Assembly: GCF_900187425.1 (NCBI RefSeq)
Contig: NZ_FYDJ01000006.1
Coordinates: 62,001-126,000 of the forward strand
Source: Pseudomonas sp. Irchel s3h14
GTDB taxonomy: Bacteria > Pseudomonadota > Gammaproteobacteria > Pseudomonadales > Pseudomonadaceae
Direction of reading: 5' to 3'
Length of the DNA stretch: 64,000 nt
Shown: positions 28,370 through 37,574 of the stretch, piece after piece
Position numbering within the stretch: position 1 is the first letter of the stretch
How the letters are laid out: each line of letters opens with the position of its first letter
Made by a program: the position numbers and the translations under genes
The notes under the pieces: model-generated
Databases searched by the model: none
Seen by the model: the letters and a program-made list of their open reading frames with translations, nothing else
Told to the model about the DNA's origin: nothing

Positions 28370-28911
28370 GCGCTCAACCGAACCACTTCGCGCCTTTAGC
28401 GCGATTGCTGCACTGGCTGATGGCGCTGATGATCATTGCCATGCTGTTTATCGGCGCGGGCATGGCCGCTTCGGTGTCCGAGCGTCATGAGTGGCTGATT
28501 CATCTGCACAAACCCTTGGGCGTCGCGATTCTGCTGTTGGTGATCGTGCGCCTGGCCGTGCGCTTCTCCACTCAACAGCCACCGCTGCCGGCGGATCTGC
28601 CGGGTTGGCAAGCGCTGGCGGCCAAGGCTTCGCATGTGTTGCTGTACGCCTTGATGCTGATTCTGCCGCTGCTGGGTTGGGCGATGATTTCGGCGGCGGG
28701 GGATCCGGTGATGCTCAGCAGTTCGTTGCAGTTGCCATCGATCGTACCGGCGAATGCGCAGGTGTTTGCGTTCCTGCGCAAGGCTCACGGGTATCTGGCG
28801 TATTTGTTGTTCTTGACGGTGCTGCTGCATTTGGCGGCGGCGTTGTTTCACGGTTGGGTGCGCCGCGATGACGTGCTGGACAGCATGTTGCGGGGCAAGG
28901 ATCGCGGCTGA
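28366..28911 (+). CDS. Cytochrome b561
   Basis: A 181-residue four-helix di-heme cytochrome. Histidines are placed as in the family: LARLLHWLMALM, WLIHLHKPLGVAI, AAKASHVLLYAL, and HGYLAYLLFLTVLLHLAAALFH. The start overlaps the catalase stop (ATGA), so the two proteins are made together. It probably supplies electrons from the quinone pool to the catalase-like peroxidase. It is a paralogue of the b561 at 6038-6586. Confidence 0.93.
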   Translation: MSAQPNHFAPLARLLHWLMALMIIAMLFIGAGMAASVSERHEWLIHLHKPLGVAILLLVIVRLAVRFSTQQPPLPADLPGWQALAAKASHVLLYALMLILPLLGWAMISAAGDPVMLSSSLQLPSIVPANAQVFAFLRKAHGYLAYLLFLTVLLHLAAALFHGWVRRDDVLDSMLRGKDRG

Positions 28912-28916
28912 TCCCC

Positions 28917-28944
28917 TGTAGCAGCAGGCTTCGCCAGCTGCTAC
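28917..28944. repeat. Short GTAGCAGC hairpin (minimal relative of the 7637/17730 repeats)
   Basis: CTGTAGCAGCAGGCTTCGCC followed by AGCTGCTACG forms a compact hairpin between the convergent cytochrome b561 and carboxypeptidase genes. Confidence 0.6.
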
Positions 28945-28957
28945 GTGGATCGGGCCG

Positions 28958-30109
28958 TCAGCGCAAGGTGTTGACCATATCTGCAACGGTGGTCAGCACA
29001 TCCTTACCCAACTGCTTCGAACGCTTGCCGGACCAGCCTGTCAGCGCATTCGGCGCATCGTTGTTGTCCTTGAAGGGCATTTCCAGGGTCAGTGACAGGC
29101 AGTCGAATTTCTCGCCGACGCTGTTGCACGCCAGGGTCATGTTGGCTTTGCCCGGCTCGTCGCGGGTGTAGCCGTGCTTGGTCTGGAAGTCCTTGGTCAG
29201 GTGCTTCAGATGACTGCGGAAATGCTCTTCGAGTTTTTCGATTCGTGGCGTGTACCCCGGATTGCCTTCGCAACCGGCGGTGAACACGTAGGGGATTTCT
29301 TCATCGCCATGGATGTCGAGGAACAGGTCGACGCCGTACTTTTCCATCTGCTGCTGAACGAACAGCACTTCCGGACTGATCTCCTGGCTGGCGCTCTGCC
29401 AGGCGCGGTTCAGGTCCTGGCCCATGGCGTTGGTGCGCAGGTGACCGTGGAAAGCGCCGTCCGGGTTCATGTTGGGAACCAAATACAGATCGGCGCTGGT
29501 CAGCAGTTTGTTCAATACCGGATCGTCGTGTTTTTCGAGACGTTCGATCACGCCTTCCATGAACCACTCGGCCATGTGTTCGCCGGGGTGTTGCTGGGCA
29601 ATGATCCAGACCTTGCGCTGACCTTCGGCGCCCGTGCCTTTACGCAGCAGCTGGATGTCTCGACCTTCGACGCTCTTGCCGGTGGCCAGCAGTTCGGTGC
29701 CGGCCTTGGTCAGCGCTTGCTCGATCAACCAGTCATGGCGACCGCGGCTGTAGGGTTCGAAGTAAGCAAACCAGGCGTGGGTGGCGGTGGCTTCAAGGCT
29801 GAAGCGCAGGCAGTCACCTTCGAAAATGGTCGGCACCCGGAACCAGTTGACGTGGTCGTAGGACGCCACCGCCTGATAACCATCCCAGGCTTTGTTGTAG
29901 GAGGACTTGCTGGCATTGTTCAGACGAAACCAGTGTTCCTGACCGACGTGCAGACCGCTGGCCTTGAAGTGGAACCACTGAAAGTGTTGGCTGCGGGTGT
30001 CTGGCTTGATGGCCAGCAGGGCTTGCAACGGATTGCTGATGTCCAGCACTTCAATGTTGCCGCTGTCGAAGTCGGCACTGATGTCGAAAGAGGATTTAGC
30101 CACGGCCAT
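28958..30109 (-). CDS. M14-family zinc carboxypeptidase (cytosolic carboxypeptidase-like)
   Basis: 383 residues. An N-terminal beta-rich domain (about 1-130) precedes the M14 catalytic domain, as in cytosolic carboxypeptidases. Zinc ligands are the HxxE of AQQHPGEHMAEWF and the later histidine in FLDIHGDEEIPYVF; the catalytic glutamate is in LSLTLEMPFKD. VPNMNPDGAFHGHLRTNAMG matches the substrate-binding Asn-Arg region. No signal peptide is seen, so it acts in the cytoplasm. The substrate is unknown; bacterial members may trim peptides or side-chain-linked amino acids. Confidence 0.92.
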   Translation of the reverse strand: MAVAKSSFDISADFDSGNIEVLDISNPLQALLAIKPDTRSQHFQWFHFKASGLHVGQEHWFRLNNASKSSYNKAWDGYQAVASYDHVNWFRVPTIFEGDCLRFSLEATATHAWFAYFEPYSRGRHDWLIEQALTKAGTELLATGKSVEGRDIQLLRKGTGAEGQRKVWIIAQQHPGEHMAEWFMEGVIERLEKHDDPVLNKLLTSADLYLVPNMNPDGAFHGHLRTNAMGQDLNRAWQSASQEISPEVLFVQQQMEKYGVDLFLDIHGDEEIPYVFTAGCEGNPGYTPRIEKLEEHFRSHLKHLTKDFQTKHGYTRDEPGKANMTLACNSVGEKFDCLSLTLEMPFKDNNDAPNALTGWSGKRSKQLGKDVLTTVADMVNTLR

Positions 30110-30385
30110 AGTCGATTCCTGAATATGATTTTTATGGCTGCTACTTTACACGCTGGGAAGGGAAAAACCGGGGGAAATTCTGGGGTGAAGCGGGGGGCGT
30201 CCTCCTTGACGCCGACGCAGCTTAGAGACTGTGCGATTGATTCTCAAGCGCTATTTTTGATTAGTTTGGGCCAATGATGCCTGGCTTCTCTTGCCAACGG
30301 ATATTCTTTTGATATCATCCGCGCCATTCGAATTTGCAGCACCTAAAGACTTCATTAGCCTGAAGGTAAAGCCAGAATAACTGGC

Positions 30386-30499
30386 AAAAAAAAGACCCGG
30401 CAAAAAGCCGGGTCAAAAACCGTGATTAGCCTGATGAGGAGATAGTCCAGGAGACCGACCTAAGGTCACTTGGACAATCGACTGATCTCGCGACCAGCT
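30386..30499 (-). ncRNA. prrF: PrrF iron-responsive small RNA
   Basis: On the minus strand a 114-base transcription unit starts AGCTGGTCGCGAGATCAG, which I recognise as the conserved PrrF 5' stem. It contains CATCAGGCTAATCACGG, the target-pairing core, and ends in a strong terminator (GACCCGGC-loop-GCCGGGTC plus eight U). A -10 box TATTAT lies seven bases before the start within a Fur box. PrrF RNAs, with Hfq, repress iron-using proteins when iron is scarce. Length matches the about 115 bases known for PrrF1/2. Which of the two loci this is cannot be told here. Confidence 0.9.
30394..30413. terminator. Terminator of PrrF
   Basis: GACCCGGCAAAAAGCCGGGTC-type hairpin flanked on the left by eight A bases (U-run on the minus strand) and on the right by five A bases. 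It ends the PrrF transcript at about 30386. Confidence 0.9.
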
Positions 30500-30503
30500 G
30501 CAT

Positions 30504-30522
30504 GCAATAATAATCATTCTCG
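30504..30522. promoter_or_regulatory. Fur box over the PrrF promoter
   Basis: GCAATAATAATCATTCTCG and its flanks match the 19-base Fur consensus at 14 positions by eye and overlap the PrrF -10 region, as expected for iron repression. Confidence 0.85.
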
Positions 30523-30593
30523 TTTGCAAGTCAAATGCTTTTATCTGCGCGATTGGAAAAATCTTTCCTGTCCTCCTCGCAAGCACCCGTGTC

Positions 30594-30935
30594 TCACCCG
30601 TTCTGATCGCCCTCCAGGGATCGATCAACCATTGCCCTGGCCATGTCGATCATGTGCACCGCCGAAAACGCCAGGTCCCGACTTGCGCCCTGTAAATTGC
30701 TGGCTGACTCGTACGCGATGGCGGCGGCACAACGTAGCAAGTCAGTGGCATGGACTAGCGCCTCTTCGCAGCTGATGTTGCGGTTTACGTCAAAGAAACG
30801 TTCTTCGACCACTTCCTCTGAAACAGCTGGTTTCAAGTAATAGTCCAGCGCTCGTTGTGCGGCGGCAGAGCCTTTGGGCGAGGTGAGGGAAGTGTCGATT
30901 TGCATGTCAGGCAGGTCGTTGCAGGGGATGGACAT
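30594..30935 (-). CDS. DUF6124-like small Pseudomonas protein
   Basis: 113 residues from ATG 30935, with GGAG twelve bases upstream. It resembles the small all-helical DUF6124/DUF3077 proteins frequent in Pseudomonas: AAQRALDYYLKP, a FFDVNRNISCEEALVHATDLL middle and a C-terminal helix HMIDMARAMVDRSL. No function is known for the family. It is divergent from the LexA-like repressor gene; a palindromic TAGTACGTACTG segment in the gap (about 30980-30991) is a candidate site for that repressor. Confidence 0.75.
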   Translation of the reverse strand: MSIPCNDLPDMQIDTSLTSPKGSAAAQRALDYYLKPAVSEEVVEERFFDVNRNISCEEALVHATDLLRCAAAIAYESASNLQGASRDLAFSAVHMIDMARAMVDRSLEGDQNG

Positions 30936-31064
30936 GGCGATGGCAAACTCCGTGATAGATTCAGATCCGTGAATCAATCCTAGTACGTACTGTATTTATG
31001 ACGAGAGATTAAATACTACAATTTGTGTTTTGACGGCCGGAGGCGCCCACGTATCGTGCCGCAC

Positions 31065-31715
31065 ATGGATAAATGGATTGAATTGGTCAAGGCCAAGATG
31101 AGTGAACTCAAAGTCACTCAAGAAGAACTCGCAGATCGCCTCGGGATGTCCCAGGGCGGCGTCGGCCACTGGCTGAACAAACGCCGCGACCCCGGCGTCG
31201 TCAACATGAACCGTGTGTTGAAGGCGCTGGGCATGGACTTTCTCGAAGTGGTGCTGGTGATCCGCGAACCACTCATCCTGGAAGAGGAAGAGATGCCTCT
31301 GGCGCTGAAGTACAACCCGTACTTCCGCTACCCGGTCAGTGACTGGAAGGAGCCGGCGCAGCTGCGCGATGGTGAGCTGACGGTGTATCGCAAGGAGGAA
31401 CGCTTCGAGCTGACCGACTACCACGCCCAGGGCCCGGCCTTCTGGCTGAGTGTGGTGGGCGATGCGATGACTGCACCCACCGGTATCAGCATTGCCGAGG
31501 GCATGATGATCCTGGTGGACCCGGCCATTGTGCCGGAACCCGGAAAACTGGTGATCGCCCAGTGGCCGGACAGCGCCGAGGCGACCTTTCGCAAGCTGAT
31601 CGAAGAGGGCGGGCAGCGTTACCTGATCCCGCTCAATCCGACGTATCCGAAAGCCCTTTACACCGAAGAGTGCCGAATTATCGGCGTGGTGGTTCAGGCG
31701 ACAGCCAGGTTCTAA
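31065..31715 (+). CDS. LexA/PrtR-like repressor lacking the protease serine
   Basis: 216 residues. The N-terminal helix-turn-helix (VTQEELADRLGMSQGGVGHW) and C-terminal S24-type domain match PrtR/CI-like repressors. In cleavable members the nucleophile is the Ser of G-[DN]-S-M; here it reads VVGDAMTAPTG, with Ala (codon GCG, 31464-31466). A lysine that could be the partner base is in ATFRKLIEEGG. Self-cleavage therefore looks impossible unless the alignment is off. It is divergent from the DUF6124-like gene. The start at 31065 is the family MDKWIELVK; a GGAGG lies about 24 bases upstream. Confidence 0.88.
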   Translation: MDKWIELVKAKMSELKVTQEELADRLGMSQGGVGHWLNKRRDPGVVNMNRVLKALGMDFLEVVLVIREPLILEEEEMPLALKYNPYFRYPVSDWKEPAQLRDGELTVYRKEERFELTDYHAQGPAFWLSVVGDAMTAPTGISIAEGMMILVDPAIVPEPGKLVIAQWPDSAEATFRKLIEEGGQRYLIPLNPTYPKALYTEECRIIGVVVQATARF

Positions 31716-31754
31716 TCAGATCGGTCCTCGCAAGACGTAGGACCGATCTTCATT

Positions 31755-33710
31755 TCATGCTTCTTCAAACTCGACCAACGCACTGCCTTCACTGACCATC
31801 TCGCCTTCCTGGCAATACAGCGCCTTGATCACCCCGGCGTGTGGCGCACGAATGCTGTGCTCCATCTTCATCGCCTCCAGCACCACCAGTTGCGCCCCGG
31901 CTTCTACCGTTTGCCCGGCTTCCACCAGTACCCGCACGATGCTGCCATTCATGGGCGCGGTCAGCCCGCCGTGATGGCTGTGACTGGCTTCGACGGCACT
32001 GATCGGGTCGTAGGACTCGATGCGGCGCAATTCACCTTCCCATTGCAGATACAGAACATCGCCACGGCGGATTGCCCGATGCTGGCGGCGCAGGCCGTTG
32101 TGCTCGATTAGCAGTTGCTCGCCCTTGAGTTGAGCGGTGTGGGCATCAGCGTCGCCCAACGTCAGCGCGCGATCCTGGCCTTCACAACTCAAGTGCAGGG
32201 TGATTTCTGTCGGCAGTCCGGCACGGAAACCATTGCTGTTGGCCCAAGGCGAAACCGGGTCATCGGCTCGTGGAGAACTCGGCTGGCTTTGGGCAAACGC
32301 CTGGGCGGCGGCTTGCCAGAATTCGTCACTGAGGTCCGAGGCAACTGGCAGCAGTTCTTCCTGATAACGCGGAATGAATCCGGTATCGAGCTCTGCCGCA
32401 GCAAACGCCCGATGGCCGACTATTCGGCGCAGGAAGTTGATGTTGGTCTTGAGCCCGCCAATGGCAAACTCATCGAGCATGCTCAGCAGCCGCAATCGCG
32501 CCTGTTCACGATCCTCGCCCCAGGCAATCAGTTTGCCGAGCATCGGGTCGTAGAACGGTGAAATTTCATCGCCTTCTTCTACACCACTGTCCACCCGCCG
32601 TCCCGGACCTTGCGTGGATTCGCGATACAGCTCCAGTCGGCCGGTCGCCGGCAGGAAATCATTGCCCGGGTCTTCGGCATACAACCGCACTTCGATGGCA
32701 TGGCCGATCAGCGGAACCTCGGCTTGAGTCATTGGCAGCGCTTCGCCGCGGGCCACACGAATCTGCCAGGCCACCAGATCGAGGCCGGTGATGGCTTCGG
32801 TGACCGGGTGTTCGACTTGCAGGCGGGTGTTCATCTCCATGAAGAAGAATTCACCGCGAGAGTCCAGCAGAAACTCCACAGTGCCGGCGCCGACATAGCC
32901 GATGGCTTGTGCAGAACGCACGGCGGCTTCGCCCATGGCGCGACGCAGTTCCGGGCTCAAGCCTGGAGCGGGTGCTTCTTCAACGACTTTTTGATGGCGA
33001 CGCTGAATCGAGCAGTCACGTTCGTTGAGGTAAAGGCAGTTGCCGTGCTGATCGGCAAAGACCTGGATTTCCACGTGACGCGGTTTGAGCAGGTACTTCT
33101 CCACCAGCATCCGCGAATCGCCGAACGAGGATTTCGCTTCACGCTGGGCCGAGGCCAGGGCTTCGGCCAACTGGCTGACATCCTCGACCACTTTCATGCC
33201 TTTGCCGCCACCGCCCGCGGTGGCCTTGAGCAGCACCGGATAACCGATGCGTTCGCAGGCGTCGCGGAAAGTGTCGAGGTCCTGAGCTTCACCGTGATAG
33301 CCAGGCACCAGCGGCACGCCGGCGGTTTCCATCAAGGCTTTGGCGGCGGATTTGCTGCCCATCGCATCAATGGCCGAGGCGGGCGGGCCGAGGAAAATCA
33401 GGCCAGCTTCTTCAATCGCGCGGGCGAACCCGGCGTTCTCGGACAGAAAGCCATAACCCGGATGAATCGCCTGAGCGCCGCTGGCCTTGGCCGCGGCGAT
33501 CAGTTTGTCGATTTGCAGGTAACTGTCGGCGGCTTTGCTGCCACCGAGGTCGACGCGGATATCCGCTTCGCGGCTGTGTCGGGCTTCACGGTCAGTGGCG
33601 CTGTGCACGGCCACGGTGGTCAGGCCCAGCGCTTTGGCGGTGCGCATCACCCGGCAAGCGATTTCGCCGCGGTTGGCCACCAGCAGGGTGGTGAGAACAG
33701 GTGCGCTCAT
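31755..33710 (-). CDS. liuD: Methylcrotonyl-CoA carboxylase biotin-containing alpha subunit
   Basis: LiuD carboxylates biotin and carries it to LiuB for conversion of 3-methylcrotonyl-CoA to 3-methylglutaconyl-CoA in leucine breakdown. It has 651 residues: biotin carboxylase at 1-450 (TLLVANRGEIACRVMRTAK, KATAGGGGKGMKVV, FFMEMNTRLQVEHPVTEAI) and a C-terminal biotinyl domain with the modified lysine in LVVLEAMKMEHSI. ATG 33710 overlaps the liuC stop (TGATG). Last gene of liuABCD. Confidence 0.96.
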   Translation of the reverse strand: MSAPVLTTLLVANRGEIACRVMRTAKALGLTTVAVHSATDREARHSREADIRVDLGGSKAADSYLQIDKLIAAAKASGAQAIHPGYGFLSENAGFARAIEEAGLIFLGPPASAIDAMGSKSAAKALMETAGVPLVPGYHGEAQDLDTFRDACERIGYPVLLKATAGGGGKGMKVVEDVSQLAEALASAQREAKSSFGDSRMLVEKYLLKPRHVEIQVFADQHGNCLYLNERDCSIQRRHQKVVEEAPAPGLSPELRRAMGEAAVRSAQAIGYVGAGTVEFLLDSRGEFFFMEMNTRLQVEHPVTEAITGLDLVAWQIRVARGEALPMTQAEVPLIGHAIEVRLYAEDPGNDFLPATGRLELYRESTQGPGRRVDSGVEEGDEISPFYDPMLGKLIAWGEDREQARLRLLSMLDEFAIGGLKTNINFLRRIVGHRAFAAAELDTGFIPRYQEELLPVASDLSDEFWQAAAQAFAQSQPSSPRADDPVSPWANSNGFRAGLPTEITLHLSCEGQDRALTLGDADAHTAQLKGEQLLIEHNGLRRQHRAIRRGDVLYLQWEGELRRIESYDPISAVEASHSHHGGLTAPMNGSIVRVLVEAGQTVEAGAQLVVLEAMKMEHSIRAPHAGVIKALYCQEGEMVSEGSALVEFEEA

Positions 33711-34525
33711 CAACGCGGCTCCTTGGTGGTGGTTTCGGCTTGCCAGCTCGGCGGACGTTTTTGCAGAAAGGCCCGCAAGCCTTCCTGACCTTCGGGGCTG
33801 ACGCGAATTCGGGCGATGGCATTTTCGGTGTAGCGGCGTAGTGCCGGGGTCAGCGCGCCGTGGCCGACTTCGCGCAGCAAGTCCTTGCTGGAGCGCATGG
33901 CGGCCGGGCTGTTGAGCAACAGGTTGTCGATCCACTGTTCGACTTTCTGTTCCAGCTCAGCGATCGGATAACTCTCCGACAACAGGCCGATTTCCCGCGC
34001 TCGCTGTCCGCCGAAACGCTCGGCAGTTAGCGCATAGCGACGTGCCGCGCGTTCGCCGATGGCTTGCACCACGAACGGACTGATCACCGCCGGGGCCAGG
34101 CCGATGCGCACTTCCGACAGGCAGAACTGCGCGTCATCGGCGCCGATGGCCATGTCGCAGCAACTGATCAGGCCCAGCGCGCCACCGAATGCAGCGCCTT
34201 GCACCACCGCCAGCGTCGGGACTTTCAGCTTGGCGAGGTTGTACATCAACTCCGCCAGTTCCCGGGCGTCGTCGAGGTTGGTGTGGTAATCGAGTTCGGC
34301 CGATTGCTGCATCCAGGCCAGATCCGCGCCGGCGCTGAAATGCTTGCCGCGTCCGCGCACTAACAGGAAACGCAGACTGGCATCGCTCGATACTTTGTCC
34401 AGGGCGAGGATCAGTTCGCGGATCATTTCGGCATTGAACGCGTTGTTCTTTTCTTCACGGCTGAGCCACAGGGTCGCAAAACCACGTGGGTCGGTCAGCA
34501 GTTCGAGGGTGTTGAAGTCGCTCAT
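33710..34525 (-). CDS. liuC: Methylglutaconyl-CoA hydratase (enoyl-CoA hydratase family)
   Basis: 271 residues from ATG 34525. A crotonase-fold enzyme with the oxyanion-hole segments GKHFSAGADLAWMQ and VQGAAFGGALGLISCCDM. In the leucine pathway it hydrates 3-methylglutaconyl-CoA to HMG-CoA, the substrate of LiuE. Position between liuB and liuD fixes the assignment more than sequence alone. The start has a GGAGAAA-type ribosome-binding site; the stop overlaps the start of liuD. Confidence 0.94.
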   Translation of the reverse strand: MSDFNTLELLTDPRGFATLWLSREEKNNAFNAEMIRELILALDKVSSDASLRFLLVRGRGKHFSAGADLAWMQQSAELDYHTNLDDARELAELMYNLAKLKVPTLAVVQGAAFGGALGLISCCDMAIGADDAQFCLSEVRIGLAPAVISPFVVQAIGERAARRYALTAERFGGQRAREIGLLSESYPIAELEQKVEQWIDNLLLNSPAAMRSSKDLLREVGHGALTPALRRYTENAIARIRVSPEGQEGLRAFLQKRPPSWQAETTTKEPR

Positions 34526-34538
34526 GATTTTCTCCCGA

Positions 34539-36146
34539 TCACATCCGGAACACGCCGAAGCGGCTCTGTTCGACAGGCGCATTCAGCGACGCCGACAAGG
34601 CCAGGGCCAATACATCGCGGGTTTGCGCCGGGTCGATGACACCGTCGTCCCACAACCGGGCGCTGGAGTAGTAGGGATGACCCTGTTCTTCATACTGGTC
34701 GAGGATCGGTTGCTTGATCTCGGCTTCCTGCTCGGCGCTGAAACTGTGGCCACTGCGCTCAGCCTGCTCGCGTTTCACCTGCACCAAAACACCCGCGGCT
34801 TGCTCGGCGCCCATCACGCCGATGCGTGCGTTCGGCCACATCCACAGGAAACGTGGATCGTAAGCTCGCCCACACATGCCGTAGTTACCGGCACCGAAAC
34901 TGCCACCGATGATCACAGTGAATTTCGGCACCTTGGCGCACGCCACGGCGGTTACCAGTTTCGCGCCATGCTTGGCGATGCCGCCGGCCTCGTATTTCTG
35001 GCCGACCATGAAACCGGTGATGTTTTGCAGGAACAGCAGCGGAATACCGCGCTGACAAGCCAGCTCGATGAAGTGCGCGCCTTTCTGCGCGGCTTCGGCG
35101 AACAGAATGCCGTTGTTGGCGAGGATCGCGATCGGGTAACCGTGCAAGTGGGCAAAGCCGCACACCAGGGTCGTCCCGAACAGTGCTTTGAATTCGTCGA
35201 ACACCGAACCGTCCACCAACCGCGCAATCACTTCGCGCACGTCGAACGGTTGCTTGGCATCCGCCGACACCACGCCGTAGAGCTCGTCGCTGTTGTAGAG
35301 CGGGGCGATGGGCGTGCGCTGTTGCACTTCACCGAGTTTGCGCCAGTTAAGGTTGGCGATGCTGCGCCGTGCAATGGCCAAGGCGTGTTCGTCGCTCTCG
35401 GCGTAGTGGTCGGCCACCCCGGAAATCTTGCAGTGCACATCGGCCCCGCCGAGGTCTTCGGCGCTGACCACTTCACCGGTCGCGGCTTTTACCAGTGGCG
35501 GGCCGGCGAGAAAAATCGTCGCTTGCTCGCGCACCATGATCGCTTCGTCGGCCATGGCTGGCACGTACGCGCCACCGGCGGTGCAGGAACCCATGACCAC
35601 CGCGATTTGCGGGATGCCCATGGCGCTCATGTTGGCCTGGTTGAAGAAGATCCGTCCGAAGTGCTCACGGTCCGGGAACACTTCATCCTGACGCGGCAGG
35701 TTGGCGCCGCCAGAGTCCACCAGGTAGATGCACGGCAAGCGGTTCTGCTGGGCAATGGTTTGGGCGCGCAGGTGTTTTTTCACGGTCAGCGGGTAATACG
35801 AGCCACCTTTTACGGTGGCGTCGTTGGCGACGATCATGCATTCGACGCCTTCCACACGGCCGATCCCGGCAATCACGCCAGCGGCCGGAACGTCTTCGCC
35901 ATACACCTCGTAGGCTGCCAATTGGCTGATCTCGAGAAACGGCGAACCCGGATCGAGCAAGCGATTAATCCGTTCACGGGGCAGCAGTTTGCCCCGCGAG
36001 GTGTGGCGCTCTTGCGCCTTCGGGCCGCCACCTTGCTGCACTTTAGCGAGCAGGGTGTGCAGGGCGTCCACCTGTTTGAGCATTGCCGCGCTGTTGGCCG
36101 CGAACTCCGCCGAACGGGGGTTGAGCTGGGTATGCAGGATAGCCAT
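34539..36146 (-). CDS. liuB: Methylcrotonyl-CoA carboxylase carboxyltransferase (beta) subunit
   Basis: 535 residues of the acyl-CoA carboxyltransferase family with both crotonase-like halves. Segments [20 protein letters not shown] and [19 protein letters not shown] lie in the N-half; [20 protein letters not shown] and [16 protein letters not shown] in the C-half form the acyl-CoA pocket. It receives carboxyl groups from LiuD biotin. It lies 12 bases after liuA and 13 before liuC in a tight operon. The opposite strand contains a very long but spurious open frame. Confidence 0.96.
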   Translation of the reverse strand: MAILHTQLNPRSAEFAANSAAMLKQVDALHTLLAKVQQGGGPKAQERHTSRGKLLPRERINRLLDPGSPFLEISQLAAYEVYGEDVPAAGVIAGIGRVEGVECMIVANDATVKGGSYYPLTVKKHLRAQTIAQQNRLPCIYLVDSGGANLPRQDEVFPDREHFGRIFFNQANMSAMGIPQIAVVMGSCTAGGAYVPAMADEAIMVREQATIFLAGPPLVKAATGEVVSAEDLGGADVHCKISGVADHYAESDEHALAIARRSIANLNWRKLGEVQQRTPIAPLYNSDELYGVVSADAKQPFDVREVIARLVDGSVFDEFKALFGTTLVCGFAHLHGYPIAILANNGILFAEAAQKGAHFIELACQRGIPLLFLQNITGFMVGQKYEAGGIAKHGAKLVTAVACAKVPKFTVIIGGSFGAGNYGMCGRAYDPRFLWMWPNARIGVMGAEQAAGVLVQVKREQAERSGHSFSAEQEAEIKQPILDQYEEQGHPYYSSARLWDDGVIDPAQTRDVLALALSASLNAPVEQSRFGVFRM

Positions 36147-36158
36147 GGACAGCTCCGT

Positions 36159-37322
36159 TTAGCGGGTTTCGTTGAACAGTTCGCGACCGATCAGCATGCG
36201 ACGGATCTCACTGGTGCCGGCACCGATTTCGTACAGCTTGGCGTCACGCAGCAGACGACCGGCCGGGAATTCGTTGATGTAGCCATTGCCACCCAGGATC
36301 TGGATCGCATCGAGGGCCATTCGGGTCGCGCATTCGGCGCTGTAGAGGATTACTCCAGCGGCGTCCTTGCGGGCGGTTTCGCCACGCTCGCACGCCTGCG
36401 CTACCGCATAGAGGTAGGCGCGGCTGGCATTGAGTTGGGTGTACATGTCGGCGACCTTGCCCTGGATCAGCTGGAATTCGCCGATGCTTTGGCCGAACTG
36501 CTTGCGGTCGTGGATGTACGGCACGATCAGGTCCATGCAGGCTTGCATGATTCCGGTCGGGCCGCCGGACAGGACAACGCGTTCGTAATCGAGGCCGCTC
36601 ATCAGCACTTTCACGCCGCCGTTGAGCACGCCGAGGATATTTTCTTCCGGCACTTCGACGTCGTCGAAGAACAGCTCGCAGGTGTTGGAACCGCGCATGC
36701 CGAGCTTGTCGAATTTGTTGCTGCGGCTGAAGCCTTTGGAATCACGCTCTACGATGAACGCAGTGATGCCGTGGGGGCCTTTTTCCAGGTCGGTCTTGGC
36801 GTAGATCACGTAGGTATTGGCGTCTGGGCCGTTGGTGATCCAGGTCTTGCTGCCGTTCAGGACGTAGTGATCGCCGCGCTTGTCGGCACGCAGTTTCATC
36901 GACACCACGTCAGAACCGGCATTCGGTTCGCTCATGGCCAGGGCGCCGATGTGTTCGCCGCTGATCAGCTTCGGCAGATATTTGGTTTTCTGTTCGTGAT
37001 TGCCATTGCGGTTGATCTGGTTGACGCAGAGGTTGGAGTGCGCGCCGTAGGACAGGGCAACCGAGGCCGAACCGCGGCTGATTTCTTCCATGATCACCAC
37101 GTGGGCCAGGTAACCCAGGCCAGCGCCGCCGTACTCTTCCGGGACGGTCACGCCCAGCAGGCCCATGTCGCCGAATTTACGCCACAGGTCGGCGGGGAAC
37201 AGGTTGTCGATGTCGATCTGAGCAGCGCGAGGGGCGATCTCTTTGGCGACGAAGGACTGAACCTGATCGCGCAGCATGTCGATGGTTTCACCGAGGGCAA
37301 AGTTCAGGGATGGGTAGCTCAT
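36159..37322 (-). CDS. liuA: Isovaleryl-CoA dehydrogenase
   Basis: 387-residue FAD acyl-CoA dehydrogenase that oxidises isovaleryl-CoA to 3-methylcrotonyl-CoA. FAD and substrate segments are [19 protein letters not shown] and [16 protein letters not shown]. The C-terminus includes [20 protein letters not shown]. In this branch the catalytic glutamate sits in the [15 protein letters not shown] helix, which is present and distinguishes isovaleryl-CoA dehydrogenases. First gene of liuABCD; two LiuR-type operators lie 55-115 bases upstream. Confidence 0.96.
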   Translation of the reverse strand: MSYPSLNFALGETIDMLRDQVQSFVAKEIAPRAAQIDIDNLFPADLWRKFGDMGLLGVTVPEEYGGAGLGYLAHVVIMEEISRGSASVALSYGAHSNLCVNQINRNGNHEQKTKYLPKLISGEHIGALAMSEPNAGSDVVSMKLRADKRGDHYVLNGSKTWITNGPDANTYVIYAKTDLEKGPHGITAFIVERDSKGFSRSNKFDKLGMRGSNTCELFFDDVEVPEENILGVLNGGVKVLMSGLDYERVVLSGGPTGIMQACMDLIVPYIHDRKQFGQSIGEFQLIQGKVADMYTQLNASRAYLYAVAQACERGETARKDAAGVILYSAECATRMALDAIQILGGNGYINEFPAGRLLRDAKLYEIGAGTSEIRRMLIGRELFNETR

Positions 37323-37377
37323 GGGTCACCTTTTGGCTTTTTTGTAGGGTAGGGAGGGCCGTGATGTGGTTCTCACC

Positions 37378-37393
37378 TTTACGTTAACGTAAG
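37378..37393. promoter_or_regulatory. LiuR operator 1 (liuA side)
   Basis: TTTACGTTAACGTAAG, a near-palindrome matching the box before liuR (TTGACGTTTACGTCAA). It is centred 63 bases upstream of the liuA start. Confidence 0.75.
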
Positions 37394-37420
37394 CCTGTGA
37401 CGAATGGCTGTCAATCACCC

Positions 37421-37436
37421 TTTACGTTAACGTCAA
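37421..37436. promoter_or_regulatory. LiuR operator 2 (shared liuA / acyl-CoA synthetase promoter region)
   Basis: TTTACGTTAACGTCAA, 43 bases from operator 1 (about four helical turns), between the divergent liuA and acyl-CoA synthetase genes. Confidence 0.75.
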
Positions 37437-37447
37437 CTTGAGCGACT

Positions 37448-37540
37448 CTGTAGGAGCTGAGCTTGCTCGCGAAGAACGATAACGCGGTCCTACAGCTACA
37501 CCGCAGTGCTCCTATCGCAGGCAAGTCGGATCGCCGTACC
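37448..37540. repeat. Degenerate REP-like doublet
   Basis: CTGTAGGAGCTGAGCTTGCT and a weaker inverse (GCTCCTATCGCAGGCAAGTC) lie between the LiuR operators and the acyl-CoA synthetase start, so they would fall in its leader. Confidence 0.6.
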
Positions 37541-37574
37541 GCTAATTCCTACAATAAAGACAATAGGGGTCGTC

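Noticed and set aside
36159..37322. Butyryl- or glutaryl-CoA dehydrogenase
   Set aside because: The acyl-CoA dehydrogenase sequence alone is ambiguous, but it heads liuBCD and carries the [12 protein letters not shown] helix of isovaleryl-CoA dehydrogenases.
34344..37352. 1002-codon open frame on the plus strand
   Set aside because: It is exactly antisense to liuB and liuA, which have full motifs and operon structure. GC-rich third positions leave the opposite frame free of stops.
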